Part shown: piece after piece, positions 8,807-16,350 of the stretch | Layout of the letters: each line of letters opens with the position of its first letter | How positions within the stretch are numbered: the stretch's first letter is position 1 | Assembly (NCBI GenBank): GCA_015069415.1 | Contig: SVIQ01000002.1 | Location: 62,001-126,000, forward strand | From: Clostridiales bacterium | Lineage (GTDB): Bacteria > Bacillota > Clostridia > Christensenellales > UBA1242 | DNA length: 64,000 bases | Direction of reading: 5' to 3' | The notes under the pieces: generated by a model | Told to the model about the DNA's origin: nothing | Seen by the model: only the letters and a program-made list of their open reading frames with translations | Databases searched by the model: none | Translations under genes and position numbers: made by a program

Positions 8807-8840
8807 AAAAAAGATTAACGAATATGTTAATCTTTTTTAG
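8807..8840 (+). terminator. Terminator after tilS
   Basis: Stem AAAAGATTAAC (8809-8819) with GTTAATCTTTT (8826-8836), symmetric enough to serve both strands. The convergent kinase-like gene ends at 8885. Confidence 0.8.
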
Positions 8841-8884
8841 TTGTTTTATTAAATTAGTCTTAGTTTCAATCAGAATCTAGAAGC

Positions 8885-9757
8885 TTAAGGTTTTCTAAAA
8901 AGTTTCAAACCTTGCTCGATTAAGCTGATGTTAAGTTCTTCAAAATTTACAATTTCGCCGTCGACCAAAGCTTTAATATGGTTGTCTGCGTTTTTGATTT
9001 TTAAATTAGTTAACCATTTTTGATGAGTTGTTTCGTTGTAAATGTGAGTTCCAATTTCATAACTTTTTAAAATCTTTTTCTTAAATTCTTTAGTTGGAGT
9101 TGTTGAGTAAATTAAATTGAACATTCCGTCACTTACGTTGCTTAAAGGACTTAAATTTTTTCCTTTCGAAAATCCGCCGTTTGCGACGATGAGTTCAAAA
9201 ATATGCTCGTTTTTTGCTTTTTTGTCATCCATTTCTAAAGACAATTCAACACCTTCGTACTTGGTAGAGTACTTTTTTGTTGTAATTTTTTCTAACAATG
9301 GGAATTGTAATTTGTACTGATTGTAAATTTCAAAAATCTCTGCGCTTGCACCAATAACTAACATATCAATTACAAGAGAGTCGTTAACAACTAGCACGTC
9401 AACCGGTTTAATGTTTTTGCTTAAAATGTCTTTCATTGCAAGAATTGGATTGGTGTTAAGGCCTAAATAATTTGCAAAATCATCATGTTTGCTGGTAGGC
9501 ACAATACCAAGTTTGATTTTAGACAAGTCTTTGAATGAATTAATAAACTTGTGAATAAGTCTGTCGTCTCCAACCACTACAAATTCATTTTCGCCTTGAC
9601 TCATCACTTCTTGAGTGTGTGCTGGTACGTCCTCTAGATTAGTACAAAAATAAATGGAATAATCCACTTTTTCTTTTTTCAAATATTTAACGATTTTTTT
9701 AGTGCTTTTTTCAGCATTTGAATCTATTTCATATGGTGATACAATAATATTAAACAT
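8885..9757 (-). CDS. Diacylglycerol-kinase/YegS-family protein with degraded nucleotide-binding motifs
   Basis: 290 residues with the full DAGK fold: N-terminal Rossmann-like lobe and C-terminal beta lobe (IVANGGFSKGKNLSPLSNVSDG near residue 190; ALVDGEIVNFEE near 264). The two signature motifs are altered. The family GGDGT is VGDDR here (EFVVVGDDRLIHKF near residue 58), and the family PxGTxNDFA is PTSKHDDFANYLGL (near 87). It may be a non-catalytic relative or act on a different nucleotide. TATAAT (9764-9769) ends 6 nt before the ATG, with no spaced Shine-Dalgarno, so the mRNA is probably leaderless. It is monocistronic. Family assignment is firm; substrate is unknown. Confidence 0.8.
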   Translation of the reverse strand: MFNIIVSPYEIDSNAEKSTKKIVKYLKKEKVDYSIYFCTNLEDVPAHTQEVMSQGENEFVVVGDDRLIHKFINSFKDLSKIKLGIVPTSKHDDFANYLGLNTNPILAMKDILSKNIKPVDVLVVNDSLVIDMLVIGASAEIFEIYNQYKLQFPLLEKITTKKYSTKYEGVELSLEMDDKKAKNEHIFELIVANGGFSKGKNLSPLSNVSDGMFNLIYSTTPTKEFKKKILKSYEIGTHIYNETTHQKWLTNLKIKNADNHIKALVDGEIVNFEELNISLIEQGLKLFRKP

Positions 9758-9763
9758 ATTCCT

Positions 9764-9791
9764 ATTATAACCAAATTAACAAAAAATGCAA
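9764..9791 (-). promoter_or_regulatory. Promoter of the DAGK-like gene
   Basis: Minus-strand TTGCAT (9786-9791), a 16-bp spacer and TATAAT (9764-9769). The ATG follows 6 nt later. Confidence 0.7.
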
Positions 9792-9859
9792 ATTATTTTT
9801 TCTTTTATTTTCTATTATTTTTTTAATTTATTAAAATTTATTAATTTTTTGTATTTTAT

Positions 9860-9888
9860 TTGACAAAGTTTTTACGTTTTATTAAACT
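9860..9888 (+). promoter_or_regulatory. Promoter of the LamG-repeat surface protein
   Basis: TTGACA (9860-9865), a 17-bp spacer and TAAACT (9883-9888). The -35 coincides with the first codon (TTG) of the longest open frame, which rules that start out. Confidence 0.75.
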
Positions 9889-9904
9889 AAAAATAGGTGG
9901 CAGT

Positions 9905-12433
9905 TTGAAAAAATATAATACAATAGATTCAAAATGGATATTTTTTGCAGTAGTAGTTCCTCTACTAGTGTTTTTATTTGCTGTCGGTGGAGTTTACTCA
10001 TATTACACATCCACGGGCGCGGGAGTAAAGGAACAAACGGCTACTGGTACTTTAAAAATTGGCTATACAACTTCAAGTTGTTTAAATATAAACGGAAAGC
10101 AAGTAGGTATGTATGATGAAGAGGAACAAAAGATTGTCGAATCAATAATTGTTCCGGGAGAAACTGTCAGCTTTACAGGAGGACTTGAAAATGTTGGAAA
10201 TGTTTCTCTCTATGCTCTAGTACATGTGCAAATTGTTGTGTTTAATGTGGTTTTGGAAGAAAATCAACCAGCACAAAATATTTTACTTGAAGATATTTAT
10301 CTTGATGCAAACGGAGAAGAAATAAATGTCGAAACTGGAGTTCTTGGAAATTCAACTTACTTAGAACCAAACGAAACCACAGGATTTGAGATTTCATATA
10401 CTCCAGACATCAACGCATTTGACAACAGATTTCAAGGCAAACCAATTTTGATGCGCTTGTCTGCAAAAGGAATTCAATATAGGCATGTTGAAAATGCAAG
10501 TTTAGCCACAGGTTTAATGATCGACAGAGAAAATACAAATCTTTTAGTTGTGCAAAGCGAAGTTGATCCATATGTAGTGAGAATATCAAATGACAAAACA
10601 GTTAAAGAAGCTTTGTTGGAAGCAGAACTTGATGAAGGAATGCTTTATTCGGATTCTGCTTTAACAACAAGTCTAACAGAAGAATTTTTGAATTCAAATC
10701 TAACAAAAAATACATATATTTACGGATTAACACAGTATGTTTTTGTGGAGTATATCCAAGGAACCGGTCTTGAATATATAGACACGGGTTTGGCAATTGC
10801 TGATGGTTATCAAATGGAAATGAAAGCTCAAATGCCGGACAAACCCTCTAATGAAACGTGGCTTACAGGAAACTTTGTTGCAAACCCTAGAACTTCATAT
10901 ATTATTGGTTATTATAATGGAAACTTTAGAGTCTTAGCTGGAGCAGAAGACGGAACTCATGTCGTTGAAATTCCATATGATTCGGAATCTCATGTTTTCT
11001 CAATTAAAAATAGTGAAATTACTATAGATGGAGTGTCGTCTTCTGTTGCGCCTAGTTTTACTGATGTTGAAGTTTTGTCAAATAATTTCTGCTTATTTAA
11101 ATCACATCATTTAAACACTGTTGCAAACAAAAATATTTATTATGTAAAAATTTGGGATTTAAATAATAATTTAGTAAGAGATTTTGTTCCATGTTACAGA
11201 TATGAAGACGGCGAAGTTGGTCTTTATGATAAAGTTACAAAAACATTCTATGGAAATTCTGGAACTGGTGAATTCAAATATGCGGCGAAGAATAATGAAT
11301 TAAATAAACGATATGTTGAAGTAGATTATATTGAATCTACAGGAACTCAATATATTGATACTGGAGTGAATTTTGACAAAAATACTTATTTAACTTTAGA
11401 TTTTGAATTCACAAAAATTAGTTCGCAGTTTTTGGTTGGAAGTTGGAAGGAGGGTAATTATAATTCTTCTCGCGGGGCATTATTCGGAATAAATGGAAGC
11501 AATTTCCAATTTGCTGAAACAACTGCATGGAATGGCTCAACTCAAGTGGCAGATTTAAATAGACATACAATAATATTAAACAAGAACAAACAATTTATAT
11601 TAGATACTATAGTTTTAGATACGTCAAACGAAGCTATTATAACAACCCAAAATATTAGGTTGTTTGATGCTTCAGATGCAACATATGCGGCAAATGCAAA
11701 GATTTATGGTTGCCAAATCATAAATGTTTCAACAGAAAATTCTATTATGGATCTTGTTCCATGTTACGACTCAATTACGGGTGAAGCTGGTCTTTATGAT
11801 ACAATAGAAAACAAATTCTATGGAAATTCTGGAACTGGTGAATTTGGATATTTCAAAAAAAGTAGTGGGGAGTATTCTCAAGTGAGTTGCATTTCTGGAA
11901 CGGGTACACAGTATATTGATACAGGATATTGTCCAAATTCTAATACTAAAATCGAGGTTAAATATTTAGGCAATAACTATTCTAGTTATCATGCAGTTTT
12001 TGGAACAAGACAATCGGTTACTAGCCAAGCATTTAATGTAGATCAAAATGGAAGCAGTTGGTATTGTAATTATGCTACAGCCTATACCGCACCCGGTGGG
12101 GCTTCTTCAACTGTTAGACAAACATTAGCGATGGACAATACAGGTTTTTATGTAGATGGAACGAGGTTAAAAGATAACAGTAGTTATACTTTAGGACAAA
12201 CAGTATTGCCTTTGTATATTATGGCATTAAACGAGGGAGAAGCTGGGACGCCTTATGCAAAGTACATTAATAGCGGCGGGAAGTTCTATTCGGTAAAAAT
12301 TTGGGAAGGTGAAAATTTGTTATTTGATTTAATTCCAGTTGTAAGAAATTCTGATGATGAAATTGGATTCTTAAACACAGTTGATAACAAATTCTACACA
12401 AATGCAGGAACTGGAACATTTAAAATTAATTAA
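9905..12433 (+). CDS. Secreted protein with SipW-type signal and three LamG-like repeats
   Basis: 842 residues from a TTG start at 9905, with the Shine-Dalgarno AGGTGG 4 nt upstream. The frame extends to 9860, but that part is promoter. The N-terminus has a short cytoplasmic stretch, a hydrophobic helix (FFAVVVPLLVFLFAVGGVY) and then YSYYTSTGAGVKEQTATGTLKIG, the pattern of SipW/TasA-type substrates. Residues up to about 260 form a beta-rich TasA/camelysin-like region. Three repeats of about 180 residues follow, starting near 10735, 11311 and 11872. Each opens with (E/S)TGTQYIDTG-like sequence, and each ends with FVPCYR or LVPCYD-type sequence, GLYDT, then FYGNSGTGEF. This resembles concanavalin/LamG-like jelly-roll modules of gut Bacillota surface proteins. 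It is monocistronic, and its binding target is unknown. The signal peptidase may be the one at 48609. Confidence 0.72.
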   Translation: MKKYNTIDSKWIFFAVVVPLLVFLFAVGGVYSYYTSTGAGVKEQTATGTLKIGYTTSSCLNINGKQVGMYDEEEQKIVESIIVPGETVSFTGGLENVGNVSLYALVHVQIVVFNVVLEENQPAQNILLEDIYLDANGEEINVETGVLGNSTYLEPNETTGFEISYTPDINAFDNRFQGKPILMRLSAKGIQYRHVENASLATGLMIDRENTNLLVVQSEVDPYVVRISNDKTVKEALLEAELDEGMLYSDSALTTSLTEEFLNSNLTKNTYIYGLTQYVFVEYIQGTGLEYIDTGLAIADGYQMEMKAQMPDKPSNETWLTGNFVANPRTSYIIGYYNGNFRVLAGAEDGTHVVEIPYDSESHVFSIKNSEITIDGVSSSVAPSFTDVEVLSNNFCLFKSHHLNTVANKNIYYVKIWDLNNNLVRDFVPCYRYEDGEVGLYDKVTKTFYGNSGTGEFKYAAKNNELNKRYVEVDYIESTGTQYIDTGVNFDKNTYLTLDFEFTKISSQFLVGSWKEGNYNSSRGALFGINGSNFQFAETTAWNGSTQVADLNRHTIILNKNKQFILDTIVLDTSNEAIITTQNIRLFDASDATYAANAKIYGCQIINVSTENSIMDLVPCYDSITGEAGLYDTIENKFYGNSGTGEFGYFKKSSGEYSQVSCISGTGTQYIDTGYCPNSNTKIEVKYLGNNYSSYHAVFGTRQSVTSQAFNVDQNGSSWYCNYATAYTAPGGASSTVRQTLAMDNTGFYVDGTRLKDNSSYTLGQTVLPLYIMALNEGEAGTPYAKYINSGGKFYSVKIWEGENLLFDLIPVVRNSDDEIGFLNTVDNKFYTNAGTGTFKIN
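10735..12430 (+). repeat. Three tandem LamG-like coding repeats
   Basis: Three diverged units of about 540-570 bp inside the preceding gene. At the DNA level the ends of units 1 and 2 are near identical (TTCTATGGAAATTCTGGAAC at about 11247 and 11815). This suggests relatively recent duplication or ongoing homogenisation. Confidence 0.7.
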
Positions 12434-12462
12434 AAAAACGGGTTAAATTCCGTTTTTTTTGT
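12433..12462 (+). terminator. Terminator after the LamG-repeat gene
   Basis: Stem AAAACGG with CCGTTTT followed by eight T. The stem is weak but the U-tract is strong. Confidence 0.65.
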
Positions 12463-12601
12463 TTAAAAATGGAGGATTTGAAAGTTTAAAAGTTATATTA
12501 TAAAGATTTATGAGAAATACATTAACTAATACCATATAAATATGCTCATTTTGACAATCTTTCGCTAAAAAAGAAATTATTAATAAATTTCTAAAAAAGG
12601 G
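12463..12601. other. AT-rich spacer with a duplicated -35-like segment
   Basis: No gene is seen. TTGACAATCTT occurs near 12552 and again at 12602, where it is the real rplJ -35. An AGAAATT/AATTTCT inverted repeat lies between them. The first copy lacks a convincing -10. Confidence 0.4.
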
Positions 12602-12630
12602 TTGACAATCTTGCCGAGTTTGGTTATAAT
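12602..12630 (+). promoter_or_regulatory. rplJL promoter
   Basis: TTGACA (12602-12607), 17 bp, TATAAT (12625-12630): full consensus, as expected for a ribosomal protein operon. Confidence 0.88.
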
Positions 12631-12636
12631 AAGTTC

Positions 12637-12799
12637 AGTTAAATAGAAATTCGTGCCGAAGACCACAAGTGCTTGATGCGTAATTCGTGAAAACGATCTT
12701 GTGTAGGAGATGAAAAGAAATGTCGATTAATTAGTGTTCCTTTTGTCTTGGCAAAAGGAATTTTTGTTTACTCTAAATGGCATAAAGGAGGATACAAAA
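12637..12799 (+). ncRNA. Ribosomal protein L10 leader with attenuator hairpin
   Basis: A leader of about 163 nt upstream of rplJ carrying the conserved CCGAAGACCACAAGTGC core of the L10-leader family. The L10-L12 complex binds this element to control its own synthesis. Downstream lies an intrinsic terminator: TTCCTTTTG (12737-12745) with CAAAAGGAA (12752-12760), then five T. Regulation is therefore probably by premature termination. Family assignment rests on the core and its position. Confidence 0.82.
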
Positions 12800-13288
12800 G
12801 TGTCAGCAAATCAAGAAGCTAAAAAGAATGCGGTTGAGGAAATTAAGGAACTTATCTCATCTTCTAAATCTATCGTTTTAGTTGATTATAAGGGAATTAC
12901 TGTTAGTGAAGACACTGCTCTTAGAAAAGCTATGCGTGAAAACGACGTTACTTACAAAGTTATTAAGAACACATTGTTCAAGAAAGCTTGTGAACAACTC
13001 GGAATCACTGGTTTTGACGAGGCATTGAACGGAACTACAGCTTTCGCTTTCAGTAGCGTTGATGAAACTGTTGCTCCTAGAATGGTTAACAATGCAACTA
13101 AAGATTGCAAAGCTCTTACAATCAAAGCTGGTTACTATAATGGTAAAGCTATTGACGAAAAGGCTGTTGTAACTTTGGCTACAATCCCTTCAAAAGAACA
13201 ACTTGTTGCTCAATTACTATACGTCCTCAATGCACCAGTTGCAGGTCTTGCTCGTGCATTCAAAGCAATCGCAGAAAAACAAAACTAA
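12800..13288 (+). CDS. rplJ: 50S ribosomal protein L10
   Basis: 162 residues from a GTG at 12800 with the Shine-Dalgarno AAGGAGG. The longer frame from 12734 runs through the leader hairpin and is not the start. Typical L10 features are SSSKSIVLVDYKGITV near the N-terminus, VIKNTLFKKA, and the C-terminal helix LARAFKAIAEKQ that holds L7/L12 dimers on the ribosomal stalk. It is followed by rplL. Confidence 0.96.
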   Translation: MSANQEAKKNAVEEIKELISSSKSIVLVDYKGITVSEDTALRKAMRENDVTYKVIKNTLFKKACEQLGITGFDEALNGTTAFAFSSVDETVAPRMVNNATKDCKALTIKAGYYNGKAIDEKAVVTLATIPSKEQLVAQLLYVLNAPVAGLARAFKAIAEKQN

Positions 13289-13422
13289 GACTTGTTGCCT
13301 AATGGCAAATTAAAATCAAAAAAGGAGAAATTAGAAATATCGAAAAAAGTTCGATATTATGAAATCTCTTTTAATCTTGCTGAAATGCAAGCATTTATCA
13401 ATCTTAAAAGGAGAAATTAAAA
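13289..13422 (+). promoter_or_regulatory. rplJ-rplL spacer with hairpin and duplicated Shine-Dalgarno
   Basis: The 134-bp spacer has AAAAGGAGAAATTA twice, near 13320 and just before rplL (about 13408). Between them is a hairpin, ATATCGAA with TTCGATAT (about 13337-13355). The first ribosome-binding-like site has no start codon at a usable distance. It may be a decoy site, or part of a structure tuning the L12:L10 ratio (inference). Confidence 0.4.
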
Positions 13423-13794
13423 ATGACAATTCAAGAAATCGTAGAAGAAATCAAAACTAAAACTGCCGTTGAACTTAACGAGTTAGTTAAAGCATTAGAA
13501 GAAGAATTCGGCGTTAGCGCTGCTGCTGCAGTAGTTGCTGGTCCAGCTGCTGGTGGCGAAGCTCAAGCTGCTGCTGAAGAAAAAACTGAATTCACAGTAG
13601 TTCTTAAAGAAGTTGGAGCAAACAAAATTGCTGTTATTAAAGCAGTTCGTGAAGCTACAGGTTTAGGCTTAATGGAAGCTAAAGCTATGGTAGAAGGCGC
13701 TCCTGCAACTGTAAAAGAAAATGTTCCTACAGAAGAAGCTAAAGCTCTTAAAGCTGCTCTTGAAGCTGCTGGTGCTGTTGTTGAACTTAAATAA
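13423..13794 (+). CDS. rplL: 50S ribosomal protein L7/L12
   Basis: 123 residues, normal length. The N-terminal dimerisation domain ([20 protein letters not shown]) is followed by an Ala/Gly-rich hinge ([13 protein letters not shown], about residues 33-50). The C-terminal factor-binding domain contains [20 protein letters not shown] and the final GAVVELK. It has a strong Shine-Dalgarno and a terminator immediately downstream. rpoB does not follow, unlike in most bacteria. Confidence 0.97.
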   Translation: MTIQEIVEEIKTKTAVELNELVKALEEEFGVSAAAAVVAGPAAGGEAQAAAEEKTEFTVVLKEVGANKIAVIKAVREATGLGLMEAKAMVEGAPATVKENVPTEEAKALKAALEAAGAVVELK

Positions 13795-13808
13795 TTCTTT
13801 ATGCTATG

Positions 13809-13838
13809 AAAAACACTTCAAAACGAAGTGTTTTTTAT
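13809..13838 (+). terminator. Terminator after rplL
   Basis: Stem AAACACTTC (13811-13819) with GAAGTGTTT (13825-13833) and a T-tract. Confidence 0.88.
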
Positions 13839-13844
13839 TTTTTC

Positions 13845-13873
13845 TTGAAATTCATTTTTAGTTGTGATATAAT
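13845..13873 (+). promoter_or_regulatory. comF-like gene promoter, leaderless geometry
   Basis: TTGAAA (13845-13850), 17 bp, TATAAT (13868-13873) with an extended TGA before it. Six bases separate it from the ATG at 13880. Confidence 0.8.
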
Positions 13874-13879
13874 TCAAAT

Positions 13880-14626
13880 ATGTGTTTTAAAAAGATAAAA
13901 TCATTTTTTCAAAGAATTTTGTTTCCGAGAAATATTAAATGTATGTTTTGTTCGCATGAATTAGAAGAAGATGATGACAGAGGAACTTGTAAGTATTGCT
14001 TAGAAAAGTTACCTTTCATTGTTCGTCCATGTGAAAGATGTGGTGGAGATAGATTAGACAGTAACACCGGAGTATGTTTTAATTGTAAGAAAAGAAATCA
14101 TGAGTTTGTGCGCGCTGTTTCAGTTATGAGTTATACGGACAAAGTACCTAAGGTTTTACACAAGTTTAAATATTTAGGAAGAGAACATTATGGCAAACAC
14201 CTTGCAAAATTTATGGCTCAAGCATTTGCCTTGTCCGGAATTGAGGTGGACATTGTTACAGAAGTGCCTATGTATCCTATTAGAGAAGAAAAGAGAGGTT
14301 ACAATCAAGCAACAATTTTAGCAAAAGAAGTTGGAGAATTTCTTGGAATAAAATATTTACCGCTTTGTGAAAAGACGGTAGACAATTTAAGTCAAGCGTC
14401 TCTAGACTTTAAAAAGCGACAAGAAAATGTTAAGGATGTTTACAAATTTGATAAAGCTTATCGTAAAGAAATCAAAGGTAAATCTGTTTTAGTTGTTGAT
14501 GATATTTTCACAACTGGAGCGACAACGGATGAAATTAGTAAAGTTTTAAAATCTGCTGGAGCAAGTGCTGTTTATGTGTTGACATTTGCTCACAGTCTTG
14601 GAGAAATTAAAGACAAAATTAAATAA
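13880..14626 (+). CDS. ComF-family phosphoribosyltransferase-like protein
   Basis: 248 residues. An N-terminal zinc-ribbon is made by CMFCSHEL, CKYC, CERCGG and CFNCKKR (about residues 20-75). A type-I phosphoribosyltransferase fold follows, with the PRPP loop VLVVDDIFTTGATTDE near residue 206 and VPMYPIREEKRGYNQA near 130. ComFC relatives act in DNA uptake and transformation, but the family is widespread and the enzymatic substrate is unsettled. No comFA helicase is nearby. There is no Shine-Dalgarno; the ATG is 6 nt from the -10, so the mRNA is predicted to be leaderless. Confidence 0.88.
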   Translation: MCFKKIKSFFQRILFPRNIKCMFCSHELEEDDDRGTCKYCLEKLPFIVRPCERCGGDRLDSNTGVCFNCKKRNHEFVRAVSVMSYTDKVPKVLHKFKYLGREHYGKHLAKFMAQAFALSGIEVDIVTEVPMYPIREEKRGYNQATILAKEVGEFLGIKYLPLCEKTVDNLSQASLDFKKRQENVKDVYKFDKAYRKEIKGKSVLVVDDIFTTGATTDEISKVLKSAGASAVYVLTFAHSLGEIKDKIK

Positions 14627-14631
14627 AATTA

Positions 14632-14668
14632 AGCTCGTAAAAGTGAGAATTTTGCGGGCATTTTTTAT
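14632..14668 (+). terminator. Terminator after the comF-like gene
   Basis: GCTCGTAAAA (14633-14642) pairs with TTTTGCGGGC (14650-14659) allowing two G-U pairs; six T follow. Confidence 0.7.
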
Positions 14669-14773
14669 TCGGTTTTATTAAACAAAATTAGACAATAAAA
14701 CACCTTATTTTTAAAGGTTTTTGCTTGGTAAAATTATGAAAATTTTGTAGTATTTATTTGCAAAGGGGGACTT

Positions 14774-15112
14774 ATGAGAAAAAAAGTTAAAGGTAAGCTT
14801 TACTTGCTTGCAAGAGATGCGAAAAAACGTATGAAAAACTACAACAGAGAAAGGTCGATTTTCGAACAAATTCCGTACACAAAAGTTTGTTTCACTGAAC
14901 AAGACCAAGATTTATATGCGAAAGTTTGTAAACTTTTATCCAATGACAATGTTGTGATAAATCCTATTAAAGAGTTGGTGGATAATAAGTACTACGATTC
15001 TCTCACGCTTGAACAAAAACAAAAGTACATATTTGATTTATCTGAAAAGTATAAAGTTATGAAATCTAGATACGAACAAGAACGTGAAAGCAGAAAAGTA
15101 GTTAGTTTTTAA
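14774..15112 (+). CDS. Hypothetical basic protein
   Basis: 112 residues with a strong Shine-Dalgarno (GGGGGA). The N-terminal 30 residues are very basic (MRKKVKGKLYLLARDAKKR). The rest is predicted helical, ending in EKYKVMKSRYEQERESRK. There is no signal peptide or membrane helix, and I do not recognise a family. It is followed at 15166 by another unknown gene that has its own promoter. Confidence 0.65.
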   Translation: MRKKVKGKLYLLARDAKKRMKNYNRERSIFEQIPYTKVCFTEQDQDLYAKVCKLLSNDNVVINPIKELVDNKYYDSLTLEQKQKYIFDLSEKYKVMKSRYEQERESRKVVSF

Positions 15113-15130
15113 GAAATTTGTACAAAATGT

Positions 15131-15159
15131 TTGACTTTTGTACAAATTTATGTTACTTT
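15131..15159 (+). promoter_or_regulatory. Promoter of the gene at 15166, leaderless geometry
   Basis: TTGACT (15131-15136), 17 bp, TACTTT (15154-15159) preceded by an extended TGT. The ATG follows 6 nt later. The -10 itself is weak. Confidence 0.55.
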
Positions 15160-15165
15160 TTTCAC

Positions 15166-15564
15166 ATGCTCAATTTTAAGATTCAAGAAAATTTAATATG
15201 TTCGAAACAAATTCAAGAAAAAGTTTGTGATTTTTTAAAGGTGTCTCATGAGACTAAAGACAACATGCCGGAAAGTGTTGTGAGAGAAATAGTTGAATGT
15301 AAACTTAAATCGGTTTTAGGTGAATTTCAAAAGCATGCTAGTAAGGAATTTTTAACTTTTCTCACTGGAGTTATAGGGCAGTCTGTGTGTGACATTTTAA
15401 ACATTAATGTACGAATGGTTAACGACGAATTTAGACTACTTAGAACGGAAAATTTTAATATTGTGGAAAGTTCAAAATTCATTCTTGAAACAGAGGATTT
15501 GGAAGAAGGATTGCTGGACAGTTTTTTAATGATAGATAAATTTTGGAATGAATTAGTGTGTTAA
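15166..15564 (+). CDS. Hypothetical helical protein
   Basis: 132 residues from the ATG at 15166. The frame is open from 15118, but that part contains the promoter. Cytosolic and mostly helical (VREIVECKLKSVLGEFQKH), with several cysteines and an acidic C-terminal third (LETEDLEEGLLDSF). I do not recognise a family. The stop codon lies in a terminator hairpin shared with the convergent lipoprotein gene. Confidence 0.6.
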   Translation: MLNFKIQENLICSKQIQEKVCDFLKVSHETKDNMPESVVREIVECKLKSVLGEFQKHASKEFLTFLTGVIGQSVCDILNINVRMVNDEFRLLRTENFNIVESSKFILETEDLEEGLLDSFLMIDKFWNELVC

Positions 15565-15595
15565 AAAAGTTTAGGATTTCCTAAACTTTTTTTGC
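15563..15595. terminator. Bidirectional terminator overlapping two stop codons
   Basis: AAAAGTTTAGG and CCTAAACTTTT form a near-perfect stem flanked by A and T runs. It serves the convergent genes ending at 15564 (+) and 15581 (-). Confidence 0.88.
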
Positions 15596-16264
15596 TACAA
15601 CGTCTCCATTTTTAGCATCAATTAAAATACCCAATGTTTCACCGTTTGTACTTATCACACCTACGTACCAGAATAAATTTTTACTTTCACTTGAGTAGTC
15701 CTTTACAATTTTTGTAACCGCTTCAATCTTTGTGTTTTTGTCAGAAGTCATGTTGTCTAATTCAGTTTTGAGAGATTTTTGTGCGATTGCAATTGCGTCT
15801 GATTTTGAAATCGTAAATTCGTTAGAAGTACATTGTAAAGTTTGTTCGAAAGTATATCCTGTAAAACTGATTTGGACAATTATATTTGCGTCGTTCGGAA
15901 CACTTACACCAATGTCGGCTGAATATGTGTTGTCGTAATTACTTTTTTCGAGTGTTCCAGTAAATGATTCCTCGTTGATTAAAACTGTGTAGTTATAATT
16001 GTCATTTGCGAGTGGGTCTTTATTTATTTTAGAGAAACTTAAAATTCCAAAATCTATCATATTGTTTTTTACGCCATCCAAACAATAATTTTCTTCTCTA
16101 AGACCTGTTGAAAGTGTTGCATAGTACAATTCATCTTGAGCTGTAAACAAATTGTTGCGCTCCTCTATTATGTAATCATTTAAATTCATTTTTGTTTTTC
16201 CGCATGCCGTGAAATAAAGTAAACATATACCTAACATAGCAAAACCTAATAATTTCTTTTTCAT
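15581..16264 (-). CDS. Lipoprotein with PepSY-like C-terminus
   Basis: 227 residues. A signal peptide with lipobox YFTAC gives lipidation at Cys21. A mature beta-rich region (about 30-150) is followed by TISKSDAIAIAQKSLKTELD, then FWYVGVISTNGETLGILID and AKNGDVVAKKV, the usual helix-strand pattern of PepSY-type domains (peptidase-propeptide-like, extracytoplasmic). A Shine-Dalgarno GAGGT precedes the ATG. It is divergent from the radical SAM gene. Function is unknown. Confidence 0.72.
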   Translation of the reverse strand: MKKKLLGFAMLGICLLYFTACGKTKMNLNDYIIEERNNLFTAQDELYYATLSTGLREENYCLDGVKNNMIDFGILSFSKINKDPLANDNYNYTVLINEESFTGTLEKSNYDNTYSADIGVSVPNDANIIVQISFTGYTFEQTLQCTSNEFTISKSDAIAIAQKSLKTELDNMTSDKNTKIEAVTKIVKDYSSESKNLFWYVGVISTNGETLGILIDAKNGDVVAKKV

Positions 16265-16315
16265 AACTTACCTCGCTTTAATTTATGGACAAGTTTGATA
16301 ATTTAGAACTAAAAG

Positions 16316-16344
16316 TTGACAAAGATTTTTTCTCAAGTTATAAT
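16316..16344 (+). promoter_or_regulatory. Consensus promoter inside the longest open frame of the radical SAM gene
   Basis: TTGACA (16316-16321), 17 bp, TATAAT (16339-16344), then 6 nt to the ATG at 16351: the textbook sigma-A consensus. The upstream ATG at 16285 lies before this promoter and would not be transcribed by it. Confidence 0.85.
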
Positions 16345-16350
16345 TTTTTC

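Noticed and set aside
10735-12430. CRISPR-like or direct-repeat array
   Set aside because: The repeats are long, diverged and in frame; they are protein modules. No CRISPR array was seen anywhere in the window.
12552-12580. Second rplJ promoter at the upstream TTGACA
   Set aside because: No -10-like hexamer lies 16-18 bp downstream.
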